The notes under the pieces are model-generated. The model was not told the DNA's origin. It did no database searches and was given only the letters and a program-made list of their open reading frames with translations. A program made the translations under genes and the position numbers. This document shows positions 51,211 to 60,422 of a stretch of 64,000 nucleotides of DNA, piece after piece. The stretch is from Flavisolibacter amylovorans. GTDB lineage: Bacteria > Bacteroidota > Bacteroidia > Chitinophagales > Chitinophagaceae. Where the stretch lies: positions 1,150,987 through 1,214,986 of the forward strand of contig NZ_BAABGY010000007.1 of the NCBI RefSeq assembly GCF_039541815.1, in the 5' to 3' direction. Each line of letters begins with the position of its first letter. Positions within the stretch are counted from its first letter, which is position 1.

Positions 51211-52319
51211 TCGAACTGGTTGGTGGCCCCGAAGCCGGATTCCCGTAATAATACTTCCTTCTGAAAATGCTGGAGGTCGCTCTGCACCATCTCGCGCACG
51301 AGCTCCCCGAGCGGCGTCTTCGCTGTCCAGCCCAGCTTCTCCTTCGCCTTGACAGGGTCGCCGATCAGCAGGTCCACTTCGGTGGGACGGAAATAGCGGC
51401 TGTCGACTTCCACCACCACGTCGCCGACCTGCACGCGGGCCTCGGCCCCGGTAACGGCGGCCACGATGCCTTTCTCGGCTTCACCGCTGCCTTCAAAACG
51501 TACAATGATGCCGGCCTCGGCAAAGGCCATCTCCACGAAGCGGCGCACCGGCGTGGTGACGCCCGTGGCGATCACGAAGTCTTCGGCCTCTTCCTGCTGC
51601 AGCATGAGCCACATCGCCTCCACGTAGTCGCGGGCATGGCCCCAGTCGCGCTGCGCGTCGAGGTTGCCGAGGTATAGTTTCTTTTTGAGCCCGAGGGCGA
51701 TCTCCGCCACGCCGCGGGTGATCTTGCGGGTCACGAAGGTCTCGCCCCGCAGGGGACTCTCATGGTTGAAAAGGATGCCGTTGCAGGCATAGAGCCCGTA
51801 AGCCTCGCGGTAGTTGACCGTGATCCAGTAGCCATAGAGCTTGGCGACCCCGTACGGGGAGCGCGGGTAGAACGGCGTCGTCTCTTTCTGGGGGATCTCC
51901 TGCACCTTGCCATAGAGCTCCGAGGTGGAGGCCTGGTAGAGGCGCGTCTTTTTCTCAAGACCGAGGATGCGGATGGCCTCCAGGATGCGGAGCGTGCCCA
52001 CGGCATCCACGTTGGCCACGTACTCGGGCTCGTCGAACGACACCTGCACGTGGCTCATGGCGCCGAGGTTATAGATCTCGTCGGGCTGCACCTGCTGAAT
52101 GATGCGGATGACGTTGGTGGAGTCGGTAAGGTCGCCGTAATGCAGGATGAAGCGCAGGTTGCGCTCGTGGGGATCCTGGTAGATGTGATCGATGCGCTGG
52201 GTGTTGATCAGTGACGTCCGCCGCTTGATTCCATGCACCTCGTAGCCTTTGTCCAGGAGGAGCTCCGCGAGGTAAGCGCCATCCTGGCCCGTAATGCCCG
52301 TGATCAAGGCCTTTTTCAT
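51207..52319 (-). CDS. gmd: GDP-mannose 4,6-dehydratase
   Basis: A 370-residue SDR enzyme, first step of GDP-fucose synthesis. ALITGITGQDGAYLAELLLDKGY is the N-terminal signature, followed by IKRRTSLINTQRIDHIY, YQASTSELYGKVQEIPQ and the YGVAKLYGYWITVNYREAYG catalytic Tyr-Lys. The open frame extends 27 codons upstream, but a consensus -7 box 14 nt before the Met of MKKALITG decides the start. Confidence 0.95.
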   Translation of the reverse strand: MKKALITGITGQDGAYLAELLLDKGYEVHGIKRRTSLINTQRIDHIYQDPHERNLRFILHYGDLTDSTNVIRIIQQVQPDEIYNLGAMSHVQVSFDEPEYVANVDAVGTLRILEAIRILGLEKKTRLYQASTSELYGKVQEIPQKETTPFYPRSPYGVAKLYGYWITVNYREAYGLYACNGILFNHESPLRGETFVTRKITRGVAEIALGLKKKLYLGNLDAQRDWGHARDYVEAMWLMLQQEEAEDFVIATGVTTPVRRFVEMAFAEAGIIVRFEGSGEAEKGIVAAVTGAEARVQVGDVVVEVDSRYFRPTEVDLLIGDPVKAKEKLGWTAKTPLGELVREMVQSDLQHFQKEVLLRESGFGATNQFE

Positions 52320-52333
52320 GCCGGTAATTTGCG

Positions 52334-52341
52334 CAAATGTA
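52334..52341 (-). promoter_or_regulatory. -7 promoter box of gmd-fcl
   Basis: TACATTTG, exact consensus, 14 nt before the gmd ATG. Confidence 0.6.
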
Positions 52342-52385
52342 GGCGTTTGCGACGTTCCGGTGGCGCGGCTACGGCCCGGGAAGCC

Positions 52386-52393
52386 TAACTTTG
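52386..52393 (+). promoter_or_regulatory. -7 promoter box of the DUF268 gene
   Basis: TAACTTTG, then GCGCC and ATG (5 nt). Divergent from the gmd box about 45 bp away. Confidence 0.65.
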
Positions 52394-52398
52394 GCGCC

Positions 52399-53148
52399 AT
52401 GTTCCTGAAAGATTACTTCATCCAGACGGGGAAGGATATTCTTATCCGTTTCCCGAAAAAGATCGTGCGCTCCTTCGAGTTCATGAAAGAGCTGAGCGCC
52501 TTCCGCGCCCGCTCCGACGGTCGCTTCGCAATCAACACCAAGGACATCTACCCTTGTCTTACCGATAAGATCAAGTATACCCCCTTCGACCAGCATTATA
52601 CCTACCACCCGGCCTGGGCCGCGCGCAAGGTGGCCGAAATCGCGCCGGCAAAGCACGTCGACATCTCCTCGATACTTGGCTTCTCCACGATCCTCTCGGC
52701 CTTCGTGCCGACGGAGTTCTACGACTACCGGCCGGCGGAGTTTCACCTTCCCGGCTTCTCCAGCGGCTTTGCCGACCTGTCGGCCCTCTCCTTCGCCGAC
52801 GGCTCCATCCCGTCGCTTTCCTGCATGCACACCGTGGAGCATATCGGCCTCGGCCGCTACGGCGACCCGCTCGACCCGGAGGGTGACCTCAAGGCGATCG
52901 GCGAGTTGAAGCGCGTGCTCGCACCGGGTGGCGACCTCCTGTTCGTGACACCGGTGGGCCGGCCGCGCATCGAGTTCAACGGGCACCGCATCTATAGCTA
53001 CGAGCAGATCGCCTCCTATTTCGCGCCGCTCCAATTAAAAGAGTTTTCTTTGATCCCCGACAAGGGTGGCCTTATCGCAAACGCCGACCCCGCCCTTGTG
53101 GCCCAGCAGTCGTACGGCTGCGGGTGCTTCTGGTTTAAAAAACAATAG
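52399..53148 (+). CDS. DUF268 protein, methyltransferase-like
   Basis: A 249-residue protein. CMHTVEHIGLGRYGDPLDPEGD and LKRVLAPGGDLLFVTPVGRP fit DUF268, whose members resemble class I SAM methyltransferases but lack a clear GxGxG motif. It lies in a glycan cluster, six bases before a true methyltransferase. Start fixed by the -7 box; the upstream in-frame region lies in gmd. Confidence 0.8.
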   Translation: MFLKDYFIQTGKDILIRFPKKIVRSFEFMKELSAFRARSDGRFAINTKDIYPCLTDKIKYTPFDQHYTYHPAWAARKVAEIAPAKHVDISSILGFSTILSAFVPTEFYDYRPAEFHLPGFSSGFADLSALSFADGSIPSLSCMHTVEHIGLGRYGDPLDPEGDLKAIGELKRVLAPGGDLLFVTPVGRPRIEFNGHRIYSYEQIASYFAPLQLKEFSLIPDKGGLIANADPALVAQQSYGCGCFWFKKQ

Positions 53149-53154
53149 CCTACT

Positions 53155-53853
53155 ATGTTCCGCGTCGGTACCACCAATGAAGAAGTACGTGTAAACTGGA
53201 TCGAGTCCACCTTAAAGAAAATCCCCGCAGGCGCAACCCTCCTCGATGCCGGCGCGGGCGAAAGCCAGTTCAAGAAATTCTGCAGCCACCTTAAATACAT
53301 CGCGCAGGACTTCGGCCAGTACGAAGGCACAGGCGACGTGGGCCTGCAGACCGGCTCCTGGGACAACTCGAAGCTCGACATCGTTTCCGACATCGTTTCG
53401 ATCCCGCTCCCCGATGCGTCGGTGGATGCGATCATGTGCACGGAGGTGTTTGAGCACATCCCCAACCCGGTGCTGGCCATCCGCGAATTCAGCCGCCTGC
53501 TGAAGCCCGGTGGCTACCTGCTGATCACCGCCCCGTTCGCGAGCCTCACCCATTTTGCGCCGTATCATTTCGCCTCTGGCCTGAGCCGGTACTTTTATGA
53601 GCACCACCTTCCGGAGCACGGGTTCCGGATCGAGGAGCTGGACCTCAACGGGAACTACTTCGAGTTCATCGCCCAAGAAACGCGGCGCGTGAAGCAGGTC
53701 GGCGACAAGTATGCCGGGGTGCGCCTCAACGTGTTCCAGAAAACGATCCAGCACCTGTGGCTGAAGATCCTGGGCGACCTCTCCGCAAAGGACAAGGGCT
53801 CGTCGGAGCTGCTTTGCTACGGCGTCCATGTGTTCGCCCGCAGGCAGGGCTGA
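53155..53853 (+). CDS. SAM-dependent methyltransferase (class I)
   Basis: A 232-residue enzyme: TLLDAGAGESQFKKF is motif I, DIVSIPLPDASVDAIMCTEVFEHI motif II, and EFSRLLKPGGYLLITAPF motif III of the Methyltransf_11 group. Probably methylates a glycan or lipid intermediate, judging by neighbours; substrate not known. Confidence 0.88.
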   Translation: MFRVGTTNEEVRVNWIESTLKKIPAGATLLDAGAGESQFKKFCSHLKYIAQDFGQYEGTGDVGLQTGSWDNSKLDIVSDIVSIPLPDASVDAIMCTEVFEHIPNPVLAIREFSRLLKPGGYLLITAPFASLTHFAPYHFASGLSRYFYEHHLPEHGFRIEELDLNGNYFEFIAQETRRVKQVGDKYAGVRLNVFQKTIQHLWLKILGDLSAKDKGSSELLCYGVHVFARRQG

Positions 53854-53928
53854 GCCGGCACCGGCCCGATCCACTACTTTTACCGGCGCTTCCCGCTCCA
53901 AAGTGAAGCGCCACCTAACTCCGCCTTT

Positions 53929-54702
53929 ATGGGACTGATCGATAAACTGCTGAAGCCAACTCCTTTTTACAAGAGCTACCTGGCGTATAAAAAGAGGAAA
54001 ACCCAACGGGAGCAGGCAGCCCTCGAGGCGCGCTATCATCCGCTGCGCGTTGCGTTCTACCGCCAGTTCATCAGCACTGGCGACGTTGTCTTCGACGTGG
54101 GCGCCAACGTGGGCAACCGCGTGCAGGCCTTTCTCGAATGTGGCGCCCGCGTGGTGGCCGTAGAGCCGCAACCAGCCTGTGTGCAGGTGCTGCGCGGAAA
54201 GTTCAACGACACGATCACCATCGAGAACATCGGCCTCGCCAGCAAGCCGGGAGAGCTCGAGATGCACCTGTCTACCGACAGCACCGTCTCCACCTTCAGC
54301 ACCGAGTTCCGCGACGTGACACGCGACCGCTTTCGCTACAGCGAATGGACCGACACGATCAAGGTGCCCATCAGCACGCTCGACCTCCTATTGGAGAAAT
54401 ACGGTACACCGAAGTTCTGCAAGATCGATGTGGAAGGCTTCGAGCCCGAGGTGCTCCGCGGCCTATCACGCCCCATCCCCTTCCTGTCGCTCGAATACTG
54501 CGTTCCCGAGGCAGCCGGGCAGCTGCGCGAGTGCGTGGACCTGCTGCACCGCCTGTCGCCCGGCGGCACCTTCAACTACAGCAGCGGCGAATCCATGACC
54601 TGGGCGCTGCCCGAGTGGCAGTCGTACGAGCAGTTCCTGCAACACCTCGCCGATCCTGCATTCACCCGCACCCTGTTCGGCGACATCTATTTCAAAAGCT
54701 AA
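53929..54702 (+). CDS. FkbM family methyltransferase
   Basis: A 257-residue FkbM-type O-methyltransferase. VVFDVGANVGNRVQAFLECG is the SAM site, VVAVEPQP the acidic loop, and FCKIDVEGFEPEVLRGL the FkbM signature. Members methylate hydroxyls on sugars or polyketides. Located just before the fucosyltransferase. Confidence 0.9.
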   Translation: MGLIDKLLKPTPFYKSYLAYKKRKTQREQAALEARYHPLRVAFYRQFISTGDVVFDVGANVGNRVQAFLECGARVVAVEPQPACVQVLRGKFNDTITIENIGLASKPGELEMHLSTDSTVSTFSTEFRDVTRDRFRYSEWTDTIKVPISTLDLLLEKYGTPKFCKIDVEGFEPEVLRGLSRPIPFLSLEYCVPEAAGQLRECVDLLHRLSPGGTFNYSSGESMTWALPEWQSYEQFLQHLADPAFTRTLFGDIYFKS

Positions 54703-54715
54703 GCGCAGATCGGTT

Positions 54716-55570
54716 ATGATCGTGATCCAGTTGAAAGGCGGCCTCGGCAACCAGATGTTTCAATACGCGGCGGCCCGTGCCCTCGCGCTGCGTCATGGCG
54801 CGGAGGTGCTGCTGGATACGGCGCACTACCGGGCCGACCAGCTCCGGAACTTCGACCTGCTGCAGTTGAGTGCCCAGGCACGGGTGGCAACGGCCGCGGA
54901 GGCTGCGCGACTACGGCCTGATGGGCTCCTGCAACGTGTGGCTGCGCGGCTGCGCCCACTGCGCAGCCGCCGCTTTTACAAGGAGCCGCACTTTCATTAC
55001 GATCCAGGCTTCGCGCAGCTTGGACACGAGGTATACCTGCAGGGATATTTCCAGAGCGAGCGCTACTTCGCGCCCTTCGCCGACCGCATCCGCGCGGAGC
55101 TGCAGCTCCGCGAACCCCTTTCGCCGCAACTCCTCGAGCTGGGGCGCGCCATGCAGGCGCAGGAATCGGTGTCACTGCACATCCGGCGCGGCGATTACAG
55201 CAACCCGGTAACACTGAAAGTGCACGGCATCCTGCCGATCTCGTATTACCAGAAGGCCATGGAAGTAATGTCCCGGCACCTGGATGCCCCGCGCTACTAC
55301 CTGTTCACCGACGACCCGGCCTGGGTGCTGGAGCACCTCGACATTCCGGGTGCGGAGGTTGTGTCCGGCCACCATACGAAGGCGCATTTCGAGGACCTGT
55401 TCCTCATGAGCCAATGCCGCCACCAGGTGATCGCCAACAGCTCGTTCAGCTGGTGGGGCGCCTGGCTGAACAGCAACCCCGGGAAAAAAGTGATTGCGCC
55501 GGCACAGTGGTTCCATGAAGGCCCCCCGGATACGCAGGACCTCGTGCCCGCCGGTTGGACCCGCCTGTGA
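54716..55570 (+). CDS. Alpha-1,2-fucosyltransferase, GT11 family
   Basis: A 284-residue enzyme. IVIQLKGGLGNQMFQYAAARAL is the N-terminal GT11 signature, VSLHIRRGDYSNP the HxRRxDY GDP-fucose motif, and VIANSSFSWWGAWLN the third conserved motif. It uses GDP-L-fucose, which the adjacent gmd-fcl genes make, so the glycan here is probably fucosylated. Confidence 0.92.
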   Translation: MIVIQLKGGLGNQMFQYAAARALALRHGAEVLLDTAHYRADQLRNFDLLQLSAQARVATAAEAARLRPDGLLQRVAARLRPLRSRRFYKEPHFHYDPGFAQLGHEVYLQGYFQSERYFAPFADRIRAELQLREPLSPQLLELGRAMQAQESVSLHIRRGDYSNPVTLKVHGILPISYYQKAMEVMSRHLDAPRYYLFTDDPAWVLEHLDIPGAEVVSGHHTKAHFEDLFLMSQCRHQVIANSSFSWWGAWLNSNPGKKVIAPAQWFHEGPPDTQDLVPAGWTRL

Positions 55571-55589
55571 CCCCCGACGTAGAACACAA

Positions 55590-56336
55590 TCAGCGATAGG
55601 GCTCGCTCTTTTCTAGGAATAGCGCGATGGCCTCCCTCTTTTTCTGATCCAGGCAGTAGTCGATAGAGCGGGTATAATACTCCGTGAGGTCGAAATGGGG
55701 GTAGGGATGCGCCGCCACTACTTCGGGGATGTGGTTCAGCCCGTCGGCATTGGCCGCGTTGAAGCGCGACACAAAGTCGGCGGGGAGCTCCTTGTTGGCG
55801 ATCCAGGCGGCGAATACAAAAGGGAGCCCGGTAAATTGCTGCCAGTGCTCCGCCAGGTCGTAGATATACGGGGAGCGGAGGCGTTGCTCGAAGGCACGGT
55901 CACCGATGACGAGCCCTGCGGCGTTGCCCCGGATGCGGTCGCGGTAATCCTCTCCGGAAGCGGGGATGAGCGAAGCGGTGCTGTTCCAGTATTCTTTCAG
56001 CAGCACGGTGGCCAGCAGCACGGAGGTACGCGACTGGTAGTCGAGATACACTTCCGTCACTTCCTCGATCGGCACCTCGCTGAACAGGCACACGGAGTCT
56101 ACCGGGCCGGAAGCGCCGATGCAAAAGTCCGTATAGAAGAAGGCCTGCTCCAGCTTCGGAATGATGGCAACCGGCACGAGTCCCATGTCCACCTCGTCGT
56201 TGACCAGCAACTGCGCGATCCTGGCCGGGTAATCTTCCACGAGGTCGATCTCGTTGATCACGGGATGCCGCCTGATGCCGTACATCAGGGGCCTTGTGTT
56301 GAGGTAACTCACGGCCGCCACACGTATCTTCTTCAA
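55590..56336 (-). CDS. mqnA: Chorismate dehydratase (menaquinone synthesis, futalosine pathway)
   Basis: A 248-residue periplasmic-binding-like fold enzyme without a signal peptide. IRVAAVSYLNTRPLMYGI and VDMGLVPVAIIPKL are typical of MqnA, which converts chorismate to 3-enolpyruvyl-benzoate; MqnD is related but differs at the N-terminus. The start is TTG: the open frame continues 40 codons upstream, but an exact -7 box lies in between, 19 nt before the TTG. It shares its substrate with the aromatic operon. Confidence 0.88.
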   Translation of the reverse strand: MKKIRVAAVSYLNTRPLMYGIRRHPVINEIDLVEDYPARIAQLLVNDEVDMGLVPVAIIPKLEQAFFYTDFCIGASGPVDSVCLFSEVPIEEVTEVYLDYQSRTSVLLATVLLKEYWNSTASLIPASGEDYRDRIRGNAAGLVIGDRAFEQRLRSPYIYDLAEHWQQFTGLPFVFAAWIANKELPADFVSRFNAANADGLNHIPEVVAAHPYPHFDLTEYYTRSIDYCLDQKKREAIALFLEKSEPYR

Positions 56337-56355
56337 TCCGCTCGGTTTTAGGCCG

Positions 56356-56363
56356 CAAATATA
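56356..56363 (-). promoter_or_regulatory. -7 promoter box of mqnA
   Basis: TATATTTG, exact consensus, 19 nt before the TTG start of mqnA. Confidence 0.6.
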
Positions 56364-56401
56364 GAACGGGGATAGGGGCATTGCGCTAATTTTGACACGC
56401 G

Positions 56402-56527
56402 TAGCAATGTGCTGATGTGCTGAGAAAAGAAAGACCTTGTGGAGAGGGCCGCCCATTTTGCACTACCCGGGAGCACATCGCTCCATTGCTCGTATTACCC
56501 CATTAGCACATTACCCCTTTAGCACAT
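56402..56527. repeat. Inverted pair of ATGTGCTG / TTAGCACA octamer arrays
   Basis: 56402-56424 holds AATGTGCT-type units; 56487-56527 holds facing CCATTAGC / ACATTACC units. They fill the gap between divergent mqnA and purB. Confidence 0.6.
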
Positions 56528-56534
56528 TCGTATT

Positions 56535-57881
56535 ATGGAACTTTCCCCGCTTACCGCCCTCTCTCCCATCGACGGCCGCTACCGTGTGCAGCTGCAGCAG
56601 CTCGACGACTATTTTTCGGAGTACGCCCTCATGAAATACCGCGTGTGGGTGGAGATCGAATACCTGCTCTTCCTGGCCGACAAGCGCTTCTTCAAGCTGC
56701 CCATCGCCGCGCGCCGTGCGCTCCAGGAACTCAAGGAGGCTTTCGGACCCGAAGAAGCAGCCGCCATCAAGGCCATCGAGGCCACCACCAACCACGATGT
56801 GAAGGCAGTGGAATACTTCCTGAAGGAAGCCCTCGAAAAAGCCGGCGGCAACGACGCCCGCGAGTGGGTTCACTTCGGACTTACCTCGCAGGACGTAAAC
56901 AATACCGCGGTACCGCTGTCGTGGAAGCAGGCCATCGAGTTCGAGTACCTGCCCGCGCTGCTCAACCTCAACACGGAGATCCGGATACTCGCCACCGAGT
57001 GGAAGGGCGTGCCGATGCTCGCCCGCACGCACGGGCAACCGGCGTCTCCCACGCGTCTGGGCAAGGAGCTGATGGTGTTCGTGGAGCGCATCCAGAACGC
57101 CGTGGAGCTGCTGCTCTACATCCCCTTCACCGCCAAGTTCGGCGGCGCCACCGGCAACTTCAACGCACACGTGATCGCCTACCCGGATAAAGACTGGGTA
57201 AAGCTCGCCAACGAATTCGTGGAGGAACGCCTCGGTCTGCAGCGCCAGCAGTTCACCACGCAGATCGAGCACTACGACGGCCTTGCCGCCCAGTTCGACG
57301 CGCTGAAGCGGATCAACACCATCCTCATCGACCTGTGCCGCGACATCTGGAGCTATATCTCGGTAGACTACTTCAAGCAGAAAACGAAAAAAGGCGAAGT
57401 GGGCTCCTCGGCCATGCCCCACAAAGTGAATCCCATCGACTTCGAGAACGCCGAAGGCAACCTGGGCATCGCCAATGCACTGCTGGAGCACCTTTCGGCG
57501 AAGCTGCCCATCTCCCGCCTCCAGCGCGACCTCACCGACAGCACCGTTCTCCGGAATATCGGCGTTCCGATGGCGCATACAATGCTGGCCTTCCGCTCCA
57601 TCGAGAAAGGACTGGCCAAGCTCGTACTCAACGCCGAAAAGATCGGCGAAGACCTCGAAAACAACTGGGCCGTCGTGGCCGAGGCCATCCAGACCGTGCT
57701 GCGCCGCGAGCAATACCCGAACCCATATGAGGCACTCAAGGAGCTCACGCGCGGCAAAGGAAAGATCAACAAGGAAGCCATTCACTCCTTCATCGACAGC
57801 CTCGACGTGAAGGCTACTCTCAAAAAGGAACTCAAGCGCATCACACCGGCGAACTATACGGGAGTACACCCAGAGTTTTAG
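56535..57881 (+). CDS. purB: Adenylosuccinate lyase
   Basis: A 448-residue fumarase-superfamily enzyme acting twice in AMP synthesis. LSPIDGRYR at the start, GLTSQDVNNTAVPL, the TRTHGQPASPT catalytic stretch and SSAMPHKVNPIDFENAEGN signature loop are typical of the E. coli-like PurB group. Complete. Its TAG stop is directly followed by GCACGC of an inverted repeat. Confidence 0.96.
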   Translation: MELSPLTALSPIDGRYRVQLQQLDDYFSEYALMKYRVWVEIEYLLFLADKRFFKLPIAARRALQELKEAFGPEEAAAIKAIEATTNHDVKAVEYFLKEALEKAGGNDAREWVHFGLTSQDVNNTAVPLSWKQAIEFEYLPALLNLNTEIRILATEWKGVPMLARTHGQPASPTRLGKELMVFVERIQNAVELLLYIPFTAKFGGATGNFNAHVIAYPDKDWVKLANEFVEERLGLQRQQFTTQIEHYDGLAAQFDALKRINTILIDLCRDIWSYISVDYFKQKTKKGEVGSSAMPHKVNPIDFENAEGNLGIANALLEHLSAKLPISRLQRDLTDSTVLRNIGVPMAHTMLAFRSIEKGLAKLVLNAEKIGEDLENNWAVVAEAIQTVLRREQYPNPYEALKELTRGKGKINKEAIHSFIDSLDVKATLKKELKRITPANYTGVHPEF

Positions 57882-58222
57882 GCACGCAGAAAACGCGGAA
57901 AACGCGGAATTTTTGTGGTGCTATTCCTTTTTTTGATGCCGGATTTTTTTGATGCGGTTGTACTTTTTGTGCTGCAGCATCCGGAAAACTGACTGGGACG
58001 CTAGCTGACGGTGCCGGTAAAACACAGAAAAGCGCCGCAAGCGGCGCCCTCTTAAAAAGAAAAGAGTGCCTTCAGGCACTCTTTCTGCGTTTTATACTAG
58101 GAACGTCCTATGTAAGACAACTCCCTGCTTTTGCAGCCCCTTCAACCCAAAATCGAATTGAAGAAATCGCCGCATAAGAAAGCACGCCGAAAGCTTCCGC
58201 GTTTTCCGCGCTTTCCGCGTGC
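57882..58222. repeat. Inverted arrays of CGCGGAAAA units framing the gap between purB and flotillin
   Basis: 57882-57910 (GCACGCAGAAAACGCGGAAA and on) and 58194-58222 (its reverse complement, three units) are the outer ends. Both adjoin TAG stop codons, so the convergent genes end in mirror-image TAG-GCACGC sequences. The 280-bp interior has two terminators and no gene. Confidence 0.75.
58031..58088. terminator. Two successive intrinsic terminators
   Basis: GCGCCGC-AA-GCGGCGC with CTC/A-rich flanks, then AAGAGTGCC-TTCA-GGCACTCTT followed by TCTGCGTTTTA. Both are symmetrical enough to serve the convergent purB and flotillin genes. Confidence 0.8.
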
Positions 58223-59791
58223 CTATTGCAGCAGGTCTACCGGCGGGGTGGGCGGCTTCTGCGTATCGGGCTGGCCCTTACCGAGGTAGTTGGGCAGGTC
58301 CATGCCGGCCATGTCGAAGATGTCTTTCAGCGGGGGCACGGCTTTGTACATACCGGAGATGAAGTTGGCGGTGGAGTTCTTGCCGTCGGCGCCCGCCTGG
58401 CCATTTTCCCACACCGTTACCTTGTCGATCTTGATGTTCTTGATGGCGTCGGTCTGCATGCGTACGAGCTCGGGGAGCTTGTCGGAGATGAGGAGCAGCA
58501 CGGCGTCCTTCGGGTTGTTGCCGGCGGCCTTCACGATCTGGTCGAGGCCCTGGGCCTGCTTGGTGAGGATCTCGTACATACCACGGGCTTCGGCTTCGAG
58601 CTTGGCGTAGATGGCATCTGCCTCACCTTTTGCTTTTTCGCGGATGCGCTCGGCTTCGGCCTGGGCTTCGATGATGGCCTTTTGCTTCGCGATCTCGGCG
58701 CTCACCACGATGTTGGCCTGCTGGGAGGCGCGCTCGCGCTCGGCACGGGCCTCTTCGGCCTTTTTCTCGGCATTGTAGGCCGCTTCGAGCGCCAGGGCCG
58801 ACTGTACCTTTTCGGCTGCGGTGGCGCGCTTCAGGGCTTCGGCCTCGCGCTCACGGCGCTCGGCGTCGGACTGGGCGATGGCGATCTTCGACTGGTTCTC
58901 ACCGGTCATGGCGATGGCATTGGCCTCGGCGGTCTTGATGCGGGTGTCGCGCTCGGCCTCGATCTTACCGATCTGCTCGTCGCGCCTGGCGCCGGCGATC
59001 AGGATCTCTTTGTCTTTGGTGGCAAGGGCGATCTCGGTGTCGCGGTCGCGCTGGGTCTGCGTGATGCGCACATCGCGGTCTTTTTGGGTTTCCTGGATGG
59101 AGATGTCGCGCGAACGCTGGGCCTCCGCTTCGCCCACAGCGCCGATGCGCTCCTGCTCGGCCACGCTCTTCTTGGCCTCGTTGATGGCCTTGGCGGCGGC
59201 TTCCTTGCCCAGCGCCTCGATATAGCCGCTCTCGTCCTTGATGTCGGTGATGTTCACGTTAATGAGCTTCAGGCCGATCTTCTTGAGCTCGGCTTCCACG
59301 TTGGAGGCCACGTTGGTGAGGAACTTGTCGCGGTTGTTGTTGATCTCCTCGATGTCCATCATCGCCACCACGAGGCGCATCTGGCCGAGGATGATGTCGT
59401 TGGCAAGCGAGTGGATGTCTTGCTGCTGCAGGCCCAGGAGGCGCTCGGCGGCATTCTCCATCACGCCCGGCTCCGTAGAAATACCGACGGTGAACTTGGA
59501 GGGCACGTCTACACGTATGTTCTGCTTGGAGAGGGCGCTGGTGAGGTTCACCACGATCGACATCGGCGTGAGGTCGAGGAAGGAGAAGTCCTGGATGATG
59601 GGCCAGATAAAGGCCGCACCACCGTGGATACACTTGGCACTCAGGTTGCCTTCGGCATTGGAGCCCACCTTTCCGTAGACGACGAGGATCTTGTCGGAGG
59701 GGCAACGCTTGTAGCGGCTGAAGAGCGAATAGATCAGGATGAAGATGAAGACCACCGCAACGGCGATCACAATTAACAGGTAACCAGACAT
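58223..59791 (-). CDS. Flotillin-like SPFH-domain protein
   Basis: A 522-residue membrane protein. Helix 5-27 anchors it, the SPFH domain covers about 30-200 (KCIHGGAAFIWPIIQDFSFLDL), and a long Ala/Glu/Arg/Lys-rich coiled coil (about 200-400) is followed by a flotillin C-terminus (ILTKQAQGLDQIVKAAGNNP). YqiK/flotillin-type proteins scaffold membrane microdomains. The NfeD-like gene upstream (26 bases away) is the usual partner. Confidence 0.92.
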   Translation of the reverse strand: MSGYLLIVIAVAVVFIFILIYSLFSRYKRCPSDKILVVYGKVGSNAEGNLSAKCIHGGAAFIWPIIQDFSFLDLTPMSIVVNLTSALSKQNIRVDVPSKFTVGISTEPGVMENAAERLLGLQQQDIHSLANDIILGQMRLVVAMMDIEEINNNRDKFLTNVASNVEAELKKIGLKLINVNITDIKDESGYIEALGKEAAAKAINEAKKSVAEQERIGAVGEAEAQRSRDISIQETQKDRDVRITQTQRDRDTEIALATKDKEILIAGARRDEQIGKIEAERDTRIKTAEANAIAMTGENQSKIAIAQSDAERREREAEALKRATAAEKVQSALALEAAYNAEKKAEEARAERERASQQANIVVSAEIAKQKAIIEAQAEAERIREKAKGEADAIYAKLEAEARGMYEILTKQAQGLDQIVKAAGNNPKDAVLLLISDKLPELVRMQTDAIKNIKIDKVTVWENGQAGADGKNSTANFISGMYKAVPPLKDIFDMAGMDLPNYLGKGQPDTQKPPTPPVDLLQ

Positions 59792-59817
59792 AGTAGGTAT
59801 TTATGCAGTTAGTGAAA

Positions 59818-60381
59818 TCAGTTGAAGGAGGAGGTGACCAGCAGTACCTGGTTGCTCAGGATATTGACCACCTGGATGGGACGGCCGGTGGCGATATCGG
59901 CGGCGTCGTCGGTCATGGCGTCGAGCTCGAGGTAGCGGCCCTGCACCTGCACCTGCACCTTGCCGAGCCCCCCGCGGGCTGCAGGGATACGCAGGTAGGT
60001 CTCGCCCACCTTGTTCACCGCGTTCTTCATCTGGAGCGTGCCGTCGTGCTTCAGCTTTCCGGCGTTGCGCATCAGGCCCCACATTACCAGTACCATGGCG
60101 ATTCCGGAGGCCAGGGCGATTGCGGTCACCAGCCCCGTACCAAGCCCGCCTTTATACGCTGCCAGGCCCGCCCACCCGAACATCGTGAAAAAGGCGATCA
60201 TGTTCTTGATGGTGAAGAAATGGTAGCCGTCGCCGTCGGCATCGTGGTCGGTGTCGCCGCCCGTAACGAGGGAAAGCACCGTCTGCACGAGAAAAAGCAG
60301 CGAGAAAAAAAGCGCGATGCACCAGAGAATGAGCTCAAAGCCGCGTAATTGGCCGAACCATTCGAACAGGCTGGAAATCAT
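59818..60381 (-). CDS. NfeD/YqiJ-like membrane protein
   Basis: A 187-residue protein with helices at about 17-40, 60-80 and 83-102, then an OB-fold-like C-terminal domain (VNKVGETYLRIPAARGGLGKVQVQV). A His/Asp stretch GGDTDHDADGDGYH follows the first helix and could bind metal. NfeD-type proteins are co-transcribed with flotillins, as here. Promoter box 19 nt upstream. Confidence 0.85.
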   Translation of the reverse strand: MISSLFEWFGQLRGFELILWCIALFFSLLFLVQTVLSLVTGGDTDHDADGDGYHFFTIKNMIAFFTMFGWAGLAAYKGGLGTGLVTAIALASGIAMVLVMWGLMRNAGKLKHDGTLQMKNAVNKVGETYLRIPAARGGLGKVQVQVQGRYLELDAMTDDAADIATGRPIQVVNILSNQVLLVTSSFN

Positions 60382-60400
60382 AAGCAGTGGGTTTGCTCTT

Positions 60401-60408
60401 CAAATATA
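60401..60408 (-). promoter_or_regulatory. -7 promoter box of the NfeD-flotillin operon
   Basis: TATATTTG, exact consensus, 19 nt before the ATG. Confidence 0.6.
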
Positions 60409-60422
60409 GAAAATCTGCAAGA

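Noticed and set aside
58226..59776. 516-codon plus-strand open frame
   Set aside because: Antisense to the flotillin coiled coil; Leu/Gly/Asp-rich shadow.
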